59,749 nucleotides of DNA. Origin: an uncultured Agathobacter sp. (GTDB lineage Bacteria > Bacillota > Clostridia > Lachnospirales > Lachnospiraceae). The notes beneath the pieces are model-generated. The model saw nothing but the letters and a program-made list of their open reading frames with translations. It made no database searches and was not told where the DNA came from. A program made the translations under genes and the position numbers. Below, piece by piece: positions 7,887-15,985 of this stretch (position 1 is its first letter; each line of letters opens with the position of its first letter). Where the stretch lies: assembly GCA_910587655.1 (NCBI GenBank), contig CAJUND010000019.1, forward strand, positions 1 through 59,749, written 5' to 3'.

Positions 7887-9758
7887 TTATTTTATGATCC
7901 CCGCCATTCGCAGCAGAACCCGTGCATTTGTGGTGGTACAGCGTCCTTCCCTTAATTTGTAATCAAAGAGAATCTGGTTTCCTTCATAATGTTCGGTAAA
8001 ATGATAATTTACTGCATCCATATCCGGGTCATTTTCCAGGTCACACAGCTCAAAATCATGGGTAGTGACCAGAGTGAATGAACAAGGCTCTGACAGATTC
8101 CGTATCGTTTCCTTCGCCGCAAAAATCCTGTCCTTTGAATTTGTGCCCTTATAGATTTCATCAATCAGGGAAATCATGGGAATCCGCTTCCTGCTGACAT
8201 GAATCATCTGCCTGATACGCAGCAGTTCCGCATAAAATGTGGAAATGCCCTCGTTTACATTATCCTCTGTACGGATGGACGTGCACAGCTTCATTAGGGA
8301 GACCTGCATGCCTGACGCACTGCAGAATCCACCGGCGTAGGCAAGAGCCAGATTGGCGCCTATGCTGCGCATAAAAGTTGTTTTCCCGGACATGTTAGAG
8401 CCTGTTATGATGCAGGTGCGATGGGTCAGGTCAATCGTATTCCCCACCGCCGATGACTCTTTTAACAGCGGATGCCTGAGATCAGCAGCTGTTAATACAG
8501 GAGGCCCGGAAACTACAATTTCAGGTAAACAACAGACATTTTGCGTGCGGGCAATTACGCTTAAGCTTATCAGGGCTTCGGCATCCCCCAGTGCCTTAAG
8601 CCAGGGTTTCAGGCTGTCCCTGTAGTTATTTTTCCATTTTACATACCTCTCCATGCAGTGATAATCATGCAAAAACACACTGTTACAGAGCAGGAATGCA
8701 TAAATGTTATGACGTGTGCACACAGAATCAGCAACCGCCTCCAGCTCTTTTAATGCAGCGGAAGCAGTCCCATTTTCCAGCAGTATCTTCTGCAGGGCTT
8801 TCAGACAGGGGCTGTCAAAGGCTTCCCCCTCCAGAAGCTGAAACAGTTTCCGGTACGGAGCAACTGCCCTGTTGATCTGATAAACAGGGGATAATGTCTG
8901 ATTGTTCCAGTAAAATCCAAGAAAAACTGACATCAGCTGGGCGAATGCCAAAAGACAGAACAGGTGCATTGTCAGCTGCCTGCTGACTCCAAACAGCGCG
9001 AGAAACAAACATGCCAGCGTAAGGACGGGAAACAGTCTGATGAGTATCCGGCAGACCACAGGGAAGCTGTTATCTTTTTCCAGGGCATGAAAGAAGTTAT
9101 CCATGTTTTTTTGGGATTCATCATATCCAGTGTTTTTTAAACGCCTTGCACCTGTCTCAAGCTCCATGCAGAATTCTGTCTTCCCGGCCAGCTCTGCCAC
9201 TGCCTGCTGGCGGCTTTTTATCCCTCCAAAAATCTGCGGGGAGAAATCCTCTGTAAAATCTTTGCCCGGCAGGCTCAGCCAGCGGGCAAGCTGGTCCTGC
9301 CCCCAGACTGTGCCTGCCGTGCAGATATACTGGTAAAGGGAACATCTGCCAAACAGATCCAGATCCCCTGCCTCTGGAAATTCATCTCTTAAATACCGCG
9401 TTCCATCCACAGGGAAGCTTTTCCAGCCATCGTCAAAACGCCCCATATACTCTCTGAGGACAGCCTGGGAATCTTTCAGGTATTCCTGCTCCTCTTCCAG
9501 CCTGCTGTGCCAGTGGACCAGCATAAAAAAAACAAATCCCGAAAAAAACGCAGGCACAAGTAAAAACGGATTTTTCTGCCGGCATCCTGCGAAAAGAAAA
9601 AGACCTGCAATGGTAAAGGTAATGCCTCGCATAATCGATATCCTGCCGGATACCAGGGCCAGTTTATCTAATTTGTTCCGGCAGGCCCCGTAATTTTTTT
9701 CATACATGACATAATTATTTTGTTTTAAATTTTCATTCGTAATTCCGGAATTTTTCAT
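7887..9758 (-). CDS. Membrane-anchored MutS-family ATPase
   Basis: This is a 623-residue protein with a C-terminal MutS ATPase domain. The P-loop GSNMSGKTTF lies near residue 451, the Walker B segment SLIDEIYKGTNSKDR near 529 and the motif VTTHDFEL near 565. Hydrophobic segments near residues 45-90 (two helices) and 235-285 (two helices) suggest a membrane protein, so this is not the mismatch-repair MutS or the ribosome-rescue/anti-recombination MutS2. The mismatch-recognition domain and Smr domain are absent. Such MutS relatives are common in Firmicutes but their role is not known. The start at 9758 has AAAGGGG upstream. It appears to be transcribed with the small gene at 7442-7843. Confidence 0.8.
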   Translation of the reverse strand: MKNSGITNENLKQNNYVMYEKNYGACRNKLDKLALVSGRISIMRGITFTIAGLFLFAGCRQKNPFLLVPAFFSGFVFFMLVHWHSRLEEEQEYLKDSQAVLREYMGRFDDGWKSFPVDGTRYLRDEFPEAGDLDLFGRCSLYQYICTAGTVWGQDQLARWLSLPGKDFTEDFSPQIFGGIKSRQQAVAELAGKTEFCMELETGARRLKNTGYDESQKNMDNFFHALEKDNSFPVVCRILIRLFPVLTLACLFLALFGVSRQLTMHLFCLLAFAQLMSVFLGFYWNNQTLSPVYQINRAVAPYRKLFQLLEGEAFDSPCLKALQKILLENGTASAALKELEAVADSVCTRHNIYAFLLCNSVFLHDYHCMERYVKWKNNYRDSLKPWLKALGDAEALISLSVIARTQNVCCLPEIVVSGPPVLTAADLRHPLLKESSAVGNTIDLTHRTCIITGSNMSGKTTFMRSIGANLALAYAGGFCSASGMQVSLMKLCTSIRTEDNVNEGISTFYAELLRIRQMIHVSRKRIPMISLIDEIYKGTNSKDRIFAAKETIRNLSEPCSFTLVTTHDFELCDLENDPDMDAVNYHFTEHYEGNQILFDYKLREGRCTTTNARVLLRMAGIIK

Positions 9759-9803
9759 GGGAATCCCCTTTCACGGGTATATGGGTGGTGCTACAAAAAA
9801 GAC

Positions 9804-9832
9804 TTGAAGCAAATTCAAAAGTATGTTATATT
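9804..9832 (+). promoter_or_regulatory. Promoter of the antitoxin RNA
   Basis: On the plus strand TTGAAG (9804-9809) and TATATT (9827-9832) are separated by exactly 17 bases. Transcription would start near 9839-9840, in front of a short structured RNA and not a protein gene. Confidence 0.65.
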
Positions 9833-9839
9833 AACATCA

Positions 9840-9935
9840 TAAAGAAGGAACAACCGCCCACAAAGTGGTTGACCTCCCAGGTAGATATAAGCCTGCCTAG
9901 ACCGTCAAGTACAAGGCAGGCTTATTTATTTTCGC
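9840..9935 (+). ncRNA. Antisense antitoxin RNA of a type I toxin-antitoxin locus
   Basis: A transcript from the promoter at 9804-9832 to the hairpin at 9889-9923 would be about 90-95 bases. It starts with a small hairpin (CAACCGCCCAC paired with GTGGTTG, 9851-9871) and ends in a strong terminator, AAGCCTGCCT with AGGCAGGCTT, followed by a T-rich tract. It converges on and overlaps the 3' end of the toxin mRNA. It also carries ACCTCCC (about 9872-9878), complementary to GGGAGGT of the toxin ribosome site. This two-site pairing and shared terminator matches the logic of the Fst/par family. It is inferred from sequence only. Confidence 0.65.
9889..9930. terminator. Shared terminator of toxin mRNA and antitoxin RNA
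   Basis: The inverted repeat AAGCCTGCCT (9889-9898) and AGGCAGGCTT (9914-9923) is perfect over 10 bp. The plus strand continues ATTTATTTT, a good U tract for the antitoxin RNA. On the minus strand the U tract is poor. Confidence 0.7.
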
Positions 9936-10021
9936 TTGTTGTTCCTATCAATATAGGCAAGCAGTGCAATTAGAAATGAACCGCCAAGAAATAACAAGCT
10001 CAAAACTTCATATGTATCCAT
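9926..10021 (-). CDS. Holin-like membrane toxin of a type I toxin-antitoxin system
   Basis: This gene encodes 31 residues beginning MDTYEVLSLLFLGG and ending YIDRNNKRK. It consists of one transmembrane helix with a basic, charged tail. This is the pattern of the putative holin-like toxin family and of Fst/TxpA-type type I toxins, which insert in the cytoplasmic membrane. A strong ribosome site (GGGAGGT) stands about 8-10 bases before the ATG. The 5' leader contains CCTCCC, which can pair with that site and hold translation back. A convergent small RNA overlaps the 3' end. It is too short to be found by ordinary gene callers. Confidence 0.75.
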   Translation of the reverse strand: MDTYEVLSLLFLGGSFLIALLAYIDRNNKRK

Positions 10022-10125
10022 CTGCACCACCTCCCTTCCTTTTCACTCAGGTACGGGAGGCTTTCCACCTTGTAACACGATTGTTCCGTTTAATAATCAT
10101 ATCATATATAACAGCAGGTGAAAAG
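10022..10125 (-). promoter_or_regulatory. Toxin leader and promoter
   Basis: Upstream of the toxin on the minus strand, TTTTCA and TATGAT stand 17 bases apart (about 10125-10097). The leader between has CCTCCCGTACCTGA, which can fold onto the ribosome site GGGAGGT. The plus-strand text ACCTCCC and CAGGTA occurs both here and in the antitoxin RNA gene, so the small RNA is complementary to this leader as well as to the 3' end. Confidence 0.5.
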
Positions 10126-10273
10126 CATTTTTTCACTCACATCCTCCGAAAATCCAGAAATCTTGCTTACTAAACAAGAATTCCAGATTACAAACGAAAC
10201 TCTCGGACTGATAAAAATAGGTATATATAAGACTACTTTCCAAAAATAGAAAATGTCCTTTGCAATTAATTTT

Positions 10274-11584
10274 TTATTTTTTTAACAATTCTATCTCTGT
10301 ATTTATAATAAGACTAATGCACTGTCCATCTTCTATTGATATTTCCGCTTCCTCTCCATTTGTCATATTTATCTGCTGTATAGTGGTTGCTGTGTCCCAA
10401 CCATCTTCTTTATGTAGTTTAATAGTTTCAATGTAAAATCCTCCACCTATATTGCACTTGACTTTATATTCTCCTATCGGAATATAGTATCTTAAATATC
10501 GCTCTCCGTTAAATGAATCATATTGTCCGTATTTTCCTTTCTTATCATATGACAATATTATTGATTTTCCGTTTTCTAAATTTTCCTCTTGTTCCAATTC
10601 TAATTTGGGAAGTTCCGGTGTTTGATCTGAGCCAAAGGCAACTGCTCCATCAAGTGCTAAATATACACATTTATATCCTCCATCTTTCACTTTGTAATCA
10701 GCTGTAAATGTAAAGTTTTTCTTTTTTACAGCATTTTTTGCTTTTACTTCTCCTGAAATTGAATAATAGTCATATATTCTTGAATACGTCATAGATCCTA
10801 TTTTGCTTTTGATAGACGTTTCCCCTTTGATATGTTCTGAAAGTCTTTTAAACACATCTGCTTGCAGGGAATTTATGACATTAATATCCGGCTCAAAATC
10901 CTTGTAATTTAATGGCTTGTATCCTCTCTCATATATTTTTGCCCTTTTAACCTCTGTATTTATGGATTCAATTTCTCCATTTTCAAGTTCATATACTATA
11001 TATCCGAACCCATCATATACAAAACTGTATCTTTTCCCAGATGACCAGTCATCTAAACCATGCACATTTTTTACTTGTGAATAATCCATTCCAATAGATT
11101 CCACCGCAGACTGAAATTTACTCTTACTTATAAACTGCGTGTTTTCCAGTTCTTCATCCATTACTTCTGTGACACCCAGTTCGTTTTTTGCACTAAAATT
11201 TTCTGAAATTTCAGCATTATTTCCATTAAATATATAAAAAACAAGGAAAAATAAAGCTACTGATAATGATATTGCTGCAACCGAATACCTTTTGCTTCTG
11301 TCTTTTTTCTTATTCCCTATAATAATGTCTAAAACACCCAAAACACCACCTATCACAGAAAAATATCCGCATCCTATAAGTGATATTATGAATGCCACAA
11401 CAGAAAGAATGCTGTCTTTTTTCTTTGTATTTACATTTGGCGTGCTGAAATAACTCCCCTGATTTGGCATCTGGTTCTGAAACTGTTGTCCGTTCTGATG
11501 TGTTTCCATTCCACATTTCGGACAAAATTTCATTCCCTTACCAATCTGTGTGCCACATCTCTGGCATATCATTCGTTCATTCAT
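10274..11584 (-). CDS. Zinc-ribbon membrane protein with an extracytoplasmic domain
   Basis: This is a 436-residue protein. The first 25 residues form a zinc ribbon (CQRCGTQIGKGMKFCPKCG, two CxxC pairs), followed by a Gln/Asn-rich linker. Two transmembrane segments lie near residues 58-110, and a large, charged C-terminal domain of about 300 residues follows. The start at 11584 has GGAGG seven bases upstream. The gene is clearly AT-rich compared with its neighbours and rich in AAA/ATA codons, which suggests separate ancestry. It stands alone next to the type I toxin locus. Proteins with this front end are common in gut Clostridia and have no known function; I do not recognise the C-terminal domain. 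Confidence 0.7.
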   Translation of the reverse strand: MNERMICQRCGTQIGKGMKFCPKCGMETHQNGQQFQNQMPNQGSYFSTPNVNTKKKDSILSVVAFIISLIGCGYFSVIGGVLGVLDIIIGNKKKDRSKRYSVAAISLSVALFFLVFYIFNGNNAEISENFSAKNELGVTEVMDEELENTQFISKSKFQSAVESIGMDYSQVKNVHGLDDWSSGKRYSFVYDGFGYIVYELENGEIESINTEVKRAKIYERGYKPLNYKDFEPDINVINSLQADVFKRLSEHIKGETSIKSKIGSMTYSRIYDYYSISGEVKAKNAVKKKNFTFTADYKVKDGGYKCVYLALDGAVAFGSDQTPELPKLELEQEENLENGKSIILSYDKKGKYGQYDSFNGERYLRYYIPIGEYKVKCNIGGGFYIETIKLHKEDGWDTATTIQQINMTNGEEAEISIEDGQCISLIINTEIELLKK

Positions 11585-11678
11585 GCTTTTATCCTCCAAG
11601 TGTGTAATATTTGTAAAATTATACCATACACTTGGAGAACTCTTCAACTAAAATATATGTCGTATATTCCAACATCCT

Positions 11679-12092
11679 TCACCGCCGCTTCTGCAAATCC
11701 TGCAGCTTCCGGTTCATCTTCTCTGCCTCCTTTACCAGTCCTTTCCATGAGCACAGGACTACCAGCGTATAAATCAGCGCAATCATCACAACCATCGCAA
11801 TCACCGACTTCCAGTTTTGTACATCATACCACTCAAACAGATACCCAAACCCAAGCACAATTGCATTAATCATAAGATAATGAAGAAAAACCGTAAGCAC
11901 ATACGGAATTCTTTCAAACTGGTAAACCAGCGTACTTACCGCACACAGAAAACATGTGGCTAATATCTGCCAGAATATCACCGGTTCCACCGACTGCACC
12001 GGAAACAGAATATTGGTAAAAAGAGCCACAGCGGTGAGCACGCATGTCGTAATTATAAAAAACATATTCATCAGCACTTTCAATCTATGCAT
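11679..12092 (-). CDS. DUF3021 family membrane protein
   Basis: This is a 137-residue protein with four hydrophobic helices (about residues 10-30, 42-60, 66-85 and 95-115) and a charged C-terminal tail. Size and helix pattern fit DUF3021, which is found next to LytTR regulators in Firmicutes and is thought to modulate them. It lies 12 bases downstream of the LytTR gene here, which supports that call. The two would form a membrane-linked regulatory pair for the ABC exporter upstream. Confidence 0.8.
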   Translation of the reverse strand: MHRLKVLMNMFFIITTCVLTAVALFTNILFPVQSVEPVIFWQILATCFLCAVSTLVYQFERIPYVLTVFLHYLMINAIVLGFGYLFEWYDVQNWKSVIAMVVMIALIYTLVVLCSWKGLVKEAEKMNRKLQDLQKRR

Positions 12093-12104
12093 AGTATCCT
12101 CCTT

Positions 12105-12548
12105 TCACCTTTTTAGTCCCAGCCTGCGTTTTAAGTCCGGCACATACTGTCTGGAAATGACAAGCCGCTCCCCGTTTTTCATGCAGGCTTCAAACCGTCC
12201 TCCAAGGGACGGCGTAAAATTCCTGACATTTGAAAGGTTAATGATTACAGATTTGGAAGCCCGGAAAAATGAAGTGTTCATCAGCAGCTCTTCCAGCTCA
12301 TACAGCTTCATCCTGGTTTCATAGACCTCTTTTTCCATATAAACAAACACCCGGTTGTCCACAGATTCAAAATAAAAGACATGTTCCGGAAGAACCTGCA
12401 GGATTTTGTCCTCTTTCTGTACCGTGATTTTTTCCCGTCCGGCTTTTAATGCATAGATCGTCCGAAGCATCTGCTCATCCATATTCCTGCAGCGGATGAT
12501 AATTTCTTCCTCTTCCCCGTCCGGACAGTCCTGTATTACAATTTTCAT
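12105..12548 (-). CDS. LytTR-type DNA-binding regulator
   Basis: This 147-residue protein has a LytTR DNA-binding domain over its C-terminal about 100 residues: FYFESVDNRVFVYM, ELEELLMNTSFFRASKSVIINL, and SLGGRFEACMKNGERLVISRQYV. There is no receiver domain, so it is not a classical response regulator. The start is taken as MKIVIQ at 12548; a start at 12578 has no ribosome site. It is followed by DUF3021 and preceded by an ABC permease and ATPase. This four-gene order is a known Firmicutes arrangement in which the LytTR protein controls the exporter (family knowledge; target inferred). Confidence 0.88.
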   Translation of the reverse strand: MKIVIQDCPDGEEEEIIIRCRNMDEQMLRTIYALKAGREKITVQKEDKILQVLPEHVFYFESVDNRVFVYMEKEVYETRMKLYELEELLMNTSFFRASKSVIINLSNVRNFTPSLGGRFEACMKNGERLVISRQYVPDLKRRLGLKR

Positions 12549-12587
12549 ATCATTTCCATGCCCTTCCCATTTGAACATCGGTTCATG

Positions 12588-13505
12588 CTATCTGTCATTT
12601 AATTTTCTTCTGTTCGTAATTATGACGGCACACACAATAGCAAGCGCCGCATACGCAAACAAAATCAATACCTGCCACCCGGTATCCACCAGGGAGTCAT
12701 GCATACGGACCGTAATTCCCATTTCCTCCGAAACGCCCGAAACAAACGCATCCGGCAGTCCCGCAAAAGTCTGCTCCAGCAGGTCCGCTGTACAGACCTT
12801 GCGCATCATGGAAGCGCCGTGCAGGTTCGGAAGCCGCTTGATTACTGTCTGCACCGTTTCTGCAAGCTTCGACACCGGAAGGTAAATTCCGCCCACAAAC
12901 CCTGACAGGGTTCCAACGATTGTCAGCATTCCTGACCATGCCCCGTCGCTGTGTATAAAAAGCGCCATAAGGTATCCGACTGCGGAAAAGGTAAATGTAT
13001 TGCACAGAATCATTCCGGAAAGTTTAAGCAGGGCGGCAGCGGAAAGAAGTCCGTACCCCTTTATCATAAAATACACCTCACCGGCTGCCAGTGTCAACAG
13101 GCACATCAGACTGCCGATGATCCACGCGGACAGGATATAGCCAAACGCCAGCTTACGCCTTTTTACCGGAGTGACATAAAACGCCATGATTCTCTTTTCC
13201 GTTTCATCCCTTACCATGCTTCCCAAAACGGTCAGCGTCACGGTCACTGCATTGACTGCCAGGACTCCTGCCAGCGTCCACATGCCAATCAGGGCGGATA
13301 CATGTTCCCTGTCCGCTTTTGTCACCTTTCCCGTGCTGCTGTAGTCTTTCATCGTATTTAAGATTCCCTCGCTGTTCATGTCTCCCAGAAAAATTACCAT
13401 CAGCGCAAGAACAATGAACATGGACAGCATGGAGAAGAAAACTGCGCTCCTGTCCCGTAAAAAAATCAGACTGTTTCTTTTTGTCATGTAATATAATTCC
13501 CTCAT
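12588..13505 (-). CDS. ABC-2 type transporter permease
   Basis: This is a 305-residue membrane permease with about six helices: one near residues 20-40, then a cluster from about 70 to 230, and one near the C-terminus. It fits the ABC-2/DrrB-type exporter permeases. AAAGAGGA precedes the ATG. It lies 36 bases downstream of the ATPase gene, so the two make one exporter. The substrate is not visible; antibiotic or lipid export is usual for this class. Confidence 0.87.
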   Translation of the reverse strand: MRELYYMTKRNSLIFLRDRSAVFFSMLSMFIVLALMVIFLGDMNSEGILNTMKDYSSTGKVTKADREHVSALIGMWTLAGVLAVNAVTVTLTVLGSMVRDETEKRIMAFYVTPVKRRKLAFGYILSAWIIGSLMCLLTLAAGEVYFMIKGYGLLSAAALLKLSGMILCNTFTFSAVGYLMALFIHSDGAWSGMLTIVGTLSGFVGGIYLPVSKLAETVQTVIKRLPNLHGASMMRKVCTADLLEQTFAGLPDAFVSGVSEEMGITVRMHDSLVDTGWQVLILFAYAALAIVCAVIITNRRKLNDR

Positions 13506-13541
13506 TTATCCTCTTTCCTTTCATTTTGTACAGTACCGCAG

Positions 13542-14456
13542 CTACTCCGTTTCGAGCGTCTTTCCGGTAATATTTAAAAATACGTCGTCCATCGTCCCAG
13601 CAATAACTTCAAAACCACGGATTTCATTTTCCAGTCTTTTTAAAATAGGAACCGCCTCCATGCTTTCCTGTATTTTCACAGACCAGCAGTCATTTTCGCG
13701 CTTTACCCTGTCACCAAACTCCGCCCGCAGAATCCGTTCCGCTTCCCCGTCCGGCTTCGGCACAAGGCGCAGGGTGTCCTTCGTATATTTTTCCTTCAGC
13801 GCAAACGGAGTCCCGGTTTCCTTTATTTTACCTGCGTCAATCACTGCGATACGGCATGCCTTTGCCGCCTCTTCCATGTAATGGGTCGTCAGAAAAACGG
13901 TCATCCGGTTCTCTTTTCTTAACATGTCAATATTTTCCCATACCAGCTTTCTGGTCGCCGGGTCAAGTCCGGTTGTCGGCTCATCTAAAAACAGGATCCT
14001 TGGACGGTTGACAAGGGCTGCCGCGATTTCACACCTTCGCTTCTGTCCGCCGGAAAGCTTCCCGTACTTTCTGTTTATGATATTCTGTAAGGAAAGCCGT
14101 TCGCAGACATCATCCACCGTCTGTCTGATCCTTGTATTTCCATACAATGCCGAGCGGACACTCAGGTTTTCCCGGACGCTCATTCTTTTGTCCAGGCAGT
14201 TGTTCTGCCAGACCACGCCAATCTGCCTGCGGATTTCATCGTCCGCCTGTCCCACGCGGCGCCCGCAGATTTCGACTTCCCCGTCTGTCGGTAAAAACAG
14301 GGTACACAGCATACTGATGGTGGTCGATTTTCCTGCGCCGTTCACTCCTAAAAATCCAAACAGTTCCCCGCCTTCCACGGAAAAACTGATATCATCCACC
14401 GCCTTTACATCCTTAAAGTATTTTTTCAGGCCCCTGACCTTAATCACTTCTTCCAT
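13542..14456 (-). CDS. ABC transporter ATP-binding protein (DrrA/CcmA-like)
   Basis: This is a 304-residue ATPase with Walker A GVNGAGKST, signature LSGGQKRR, Walker B ILFLDEPTTGLDP and H-loop LTTHYMEEA. The C-terminal extension of about 90 residues (FEVIAGTMDDVFLNITGK) is typical of the daunorubicin-resistance type exporters. The start MEEVIKVRGL at 14456 has AAAGGA upstream; a much longer frame open to 14729 runs through a terminator and is not coding. It energises the adjacent permease at the cytoplasmic membrane. The gene is first of a four-gene unit ending with LytTR and DUF3021. Confidence 0.93.
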   Translation of the reverse strand: MEEVIKVRGLKKYFKDVKAVDDISFSVEGGELFGFLGVNGAGKSTTISMLCTLFLPTDGEVEICGRRVGQADDEIRRQIGVVWQNNCLDKRMSVRENLSVRSALYGNTRIRQTVDDVCERLSLQNIINRKYGKLSGGQKRRCEIAAALVNRPRILFLDEPTTGLDPATRKLVWENIDMLRKENRMTVFLTTHYMEEAAKACRIAVIDAGKIKETGTPFALKEKYTKDTLRLVPKPDGEAERILRAEFGDRVKRENDCWSVKIQESMEAVPILKRLENEIRGFEVIAGTMDDVFLNITGKTLETE

Positions 14457-14496
14457 ATTCCATAAATTCCTTTCGTTATGCGTTTTTCCTATCATA

Positions 14497-14548
14497 TAAA
14501 AAAGACATGGCTGCCGCAACCGGATTGCGGTATCATGTCTTTTTTTAA
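14497..14548. terminator. Bidirectional terminator between the MATE gene and the ABC operon
   Basis: AAAAAAGACATG (14499-14510) pairs with CATGTCTTTTTTT, and an inner CCGCAA pairs with TTGCGG. The arms are flanked by A and T tracts on both sides, so it can end transcription both ways. It follows the MATE gene on the minus strand. Confidence 0.8.
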
Positions 14549-14569
14549 AGGTAAGATGCATTTTTTTCT

Positions 14570-15979
14570 TTAATATACTGTTTTCTTCTGCCACTTCTTT
14601 CCCCCAAGCCGCAATAAAAACAGCACGCCGCGCACGCAAAGCTCGATACACATGGCAGCCCATACCCCGTGCAGCCCGAAACGCGGGGCAAGCGCGGCGG
14701 CAAGCGGAATCCTCACACACCACATGCAAAAAAGGCTCAGGCAGCTGGGGACAAGGGTATCCCCCGCGCCCCGGAACACGCCCGAAGCCACGATGGACGC
14801 CGCATACATCGGCTCCGCAAACGCTTCAATCCTCAGTACCTCGGCGCCAAGCCGCCGGATACTTTCCTCCGGGGAAAGCAGCCCGATCATTTGCGGAGCA
14901 AAAATAAACAGCAGAATCCCGCTGCCGGTCATAACAAGCATCCCAAGTCCGGTAGTCAGCCAGCCCAGACGCCTCGTTAAATCCTTTCTTCCCGCGCCCG
15001 TACTCTGTCCGACCACGGTCGTCGCTGCTGCCGCTATCCCGTACCCTGGCATGTAACAGAGGCTTTCCGCCGTAATGGAAAACGAGTTTGCCGCAATGGC
15101 GGCCGTTCCAAGCGGCGCCACAATTTTTGTGGACATAATCTGTGCCGAACACATCACCGTCTGCTCAAATCCTACCGGAAGCGCAATTTTCACCGCCTGC
15201 TTTAATTCCGCCGGCACAAAGGAAAACTTTTCTCCTTTCCTGATATGAAGCATGGGAGACACAAAAAGCAGGTAATAAAGCATCAGGCAGACCGTCACAA
15301 GTTCCGCACACGCCGTTCCGAGCGCCGCACCGAATACGCCAAGTCCTGCCCCCGGCATGGTAAATGCGGTTCCAAAAACCGTCACCTTCCCTGACGGGAA
15401 AATAAAAAAGAGATTAAATACCATATCCAGAACACACATGACAATATGAAGAATACTTGGAAGCTTCATGTTGCCGCTGCACTGGATCATGCCTGACGCT
15501 GTATGGTTAAGCTGCAGAACCGGAAGAAACAGTGCATAAACCAGAAAATACCGGGATGCATTTGCACAGATTTCCTTTCCGCCTCCCAGCCACACCGGAA
15601 GAACACCGCTTAGCAGCACGCCAGCCGCCATTAAAACACACGAAAAAGCAAGCACTGCAAACAGTCCCTGCTTTACGATATTTCTTGCGCGCTTTTCTTC
15701 CCCCGCACCAATCCGCTGTGCCACCTGGACCGTAAATCCAATACTGGCAGCCGAACAGAGTCCGCCAAACAGCCAGGTGCTGGAAGATACCAGGCCTATG
15801 GAGGCGGAATCATCCGCCCCAAGCCTGCCCACCATGGAGGCGTCAATATACTGCATCACAATGGAAGAAATCTGTGCCATAATGGCAGGTATGCTCAGCT
15901 GCACGGTTAAAAACAGCTGCTGGCGGAAGGAAAGCTCATCCCCGCTCCTTAATTGTTCCAGTAAATTCCGGTTATTCAT
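14570..15979 (-). CDS. MATE family efflux transporter
   Basis: This is a 469-residue protein with about twelve membrane helices in two similar halves, the usual MATE size. The N-terminal SIPAIMAQISSIVMQYIDASMVGRLG and the later GFEQTVMCSAQ and GVFRGAGDTL segments are typical. It exports cationic drugs or metabolites in exchange for Na+ or H+. The ribosome site is weak (GGTGAT). Its start overlaps the region right after folC, six bases away, so the two probably share a transcript ending at 14497-14548. Confidence 0.92.
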   Translation of the reverse strand: MNNRNLLEQLRSGDELSFRQQLFLTVQLSIPAIMAQISSIVMQYIDASMVGRLGADDSASIGLVSSSTWLFGGLCSAASIGFTVQVAQRIGAGEEKRARNIVKQGLFAVLAFSCVLMAAGVLLSGVLPVWLGGGKEICANASRYFLVYALFLPVLQLNHTASGMIQCSGNMKLPSILHIVMCVLDMVFNLFFIFPSGKVTVFGTAFTMPGAGLGVFGAALGTACAELVTVCLMLYYLLFVSPMLHIRKGEKFSFVPAELKQAVKIALPVGFEQTVMCSAQIMSTKIVAPLGTAAIAANSFSITAESLCYMPGYGIAAAATTVVGQSTGAGRKDLTRRLGWLTTGLGMLVMTGSGILLFIFAPQMIGLLSPEESIRRLGAEVLRIEAFAEPMYAASIVASGVFRGAGDTLVPSCLSLFCMWCVRIPLAAALAPRFGLHGVWAAMCIELCVRGVLFLLRLGGKKWQKKTVY

Positions 15980-15985
15980 CAGATA

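Noticed and set aside
9785..9973. 62-codon plus-strand frame over the antitoxin RNA
   Set aside because: It crosses the promoter, RNA and terminator of the antitoxin gene. It has no ribosome site and no protein-like composition.
14457..14729. Long frame extending the ABC ATPase gene upstream by 91 codons
   Set aside because: It runs through the bidirectional terminator at 14497-14548. A ribosome site (AAAGGA) precedes the internal ATG at 14456, which starts the normal ABC domain.
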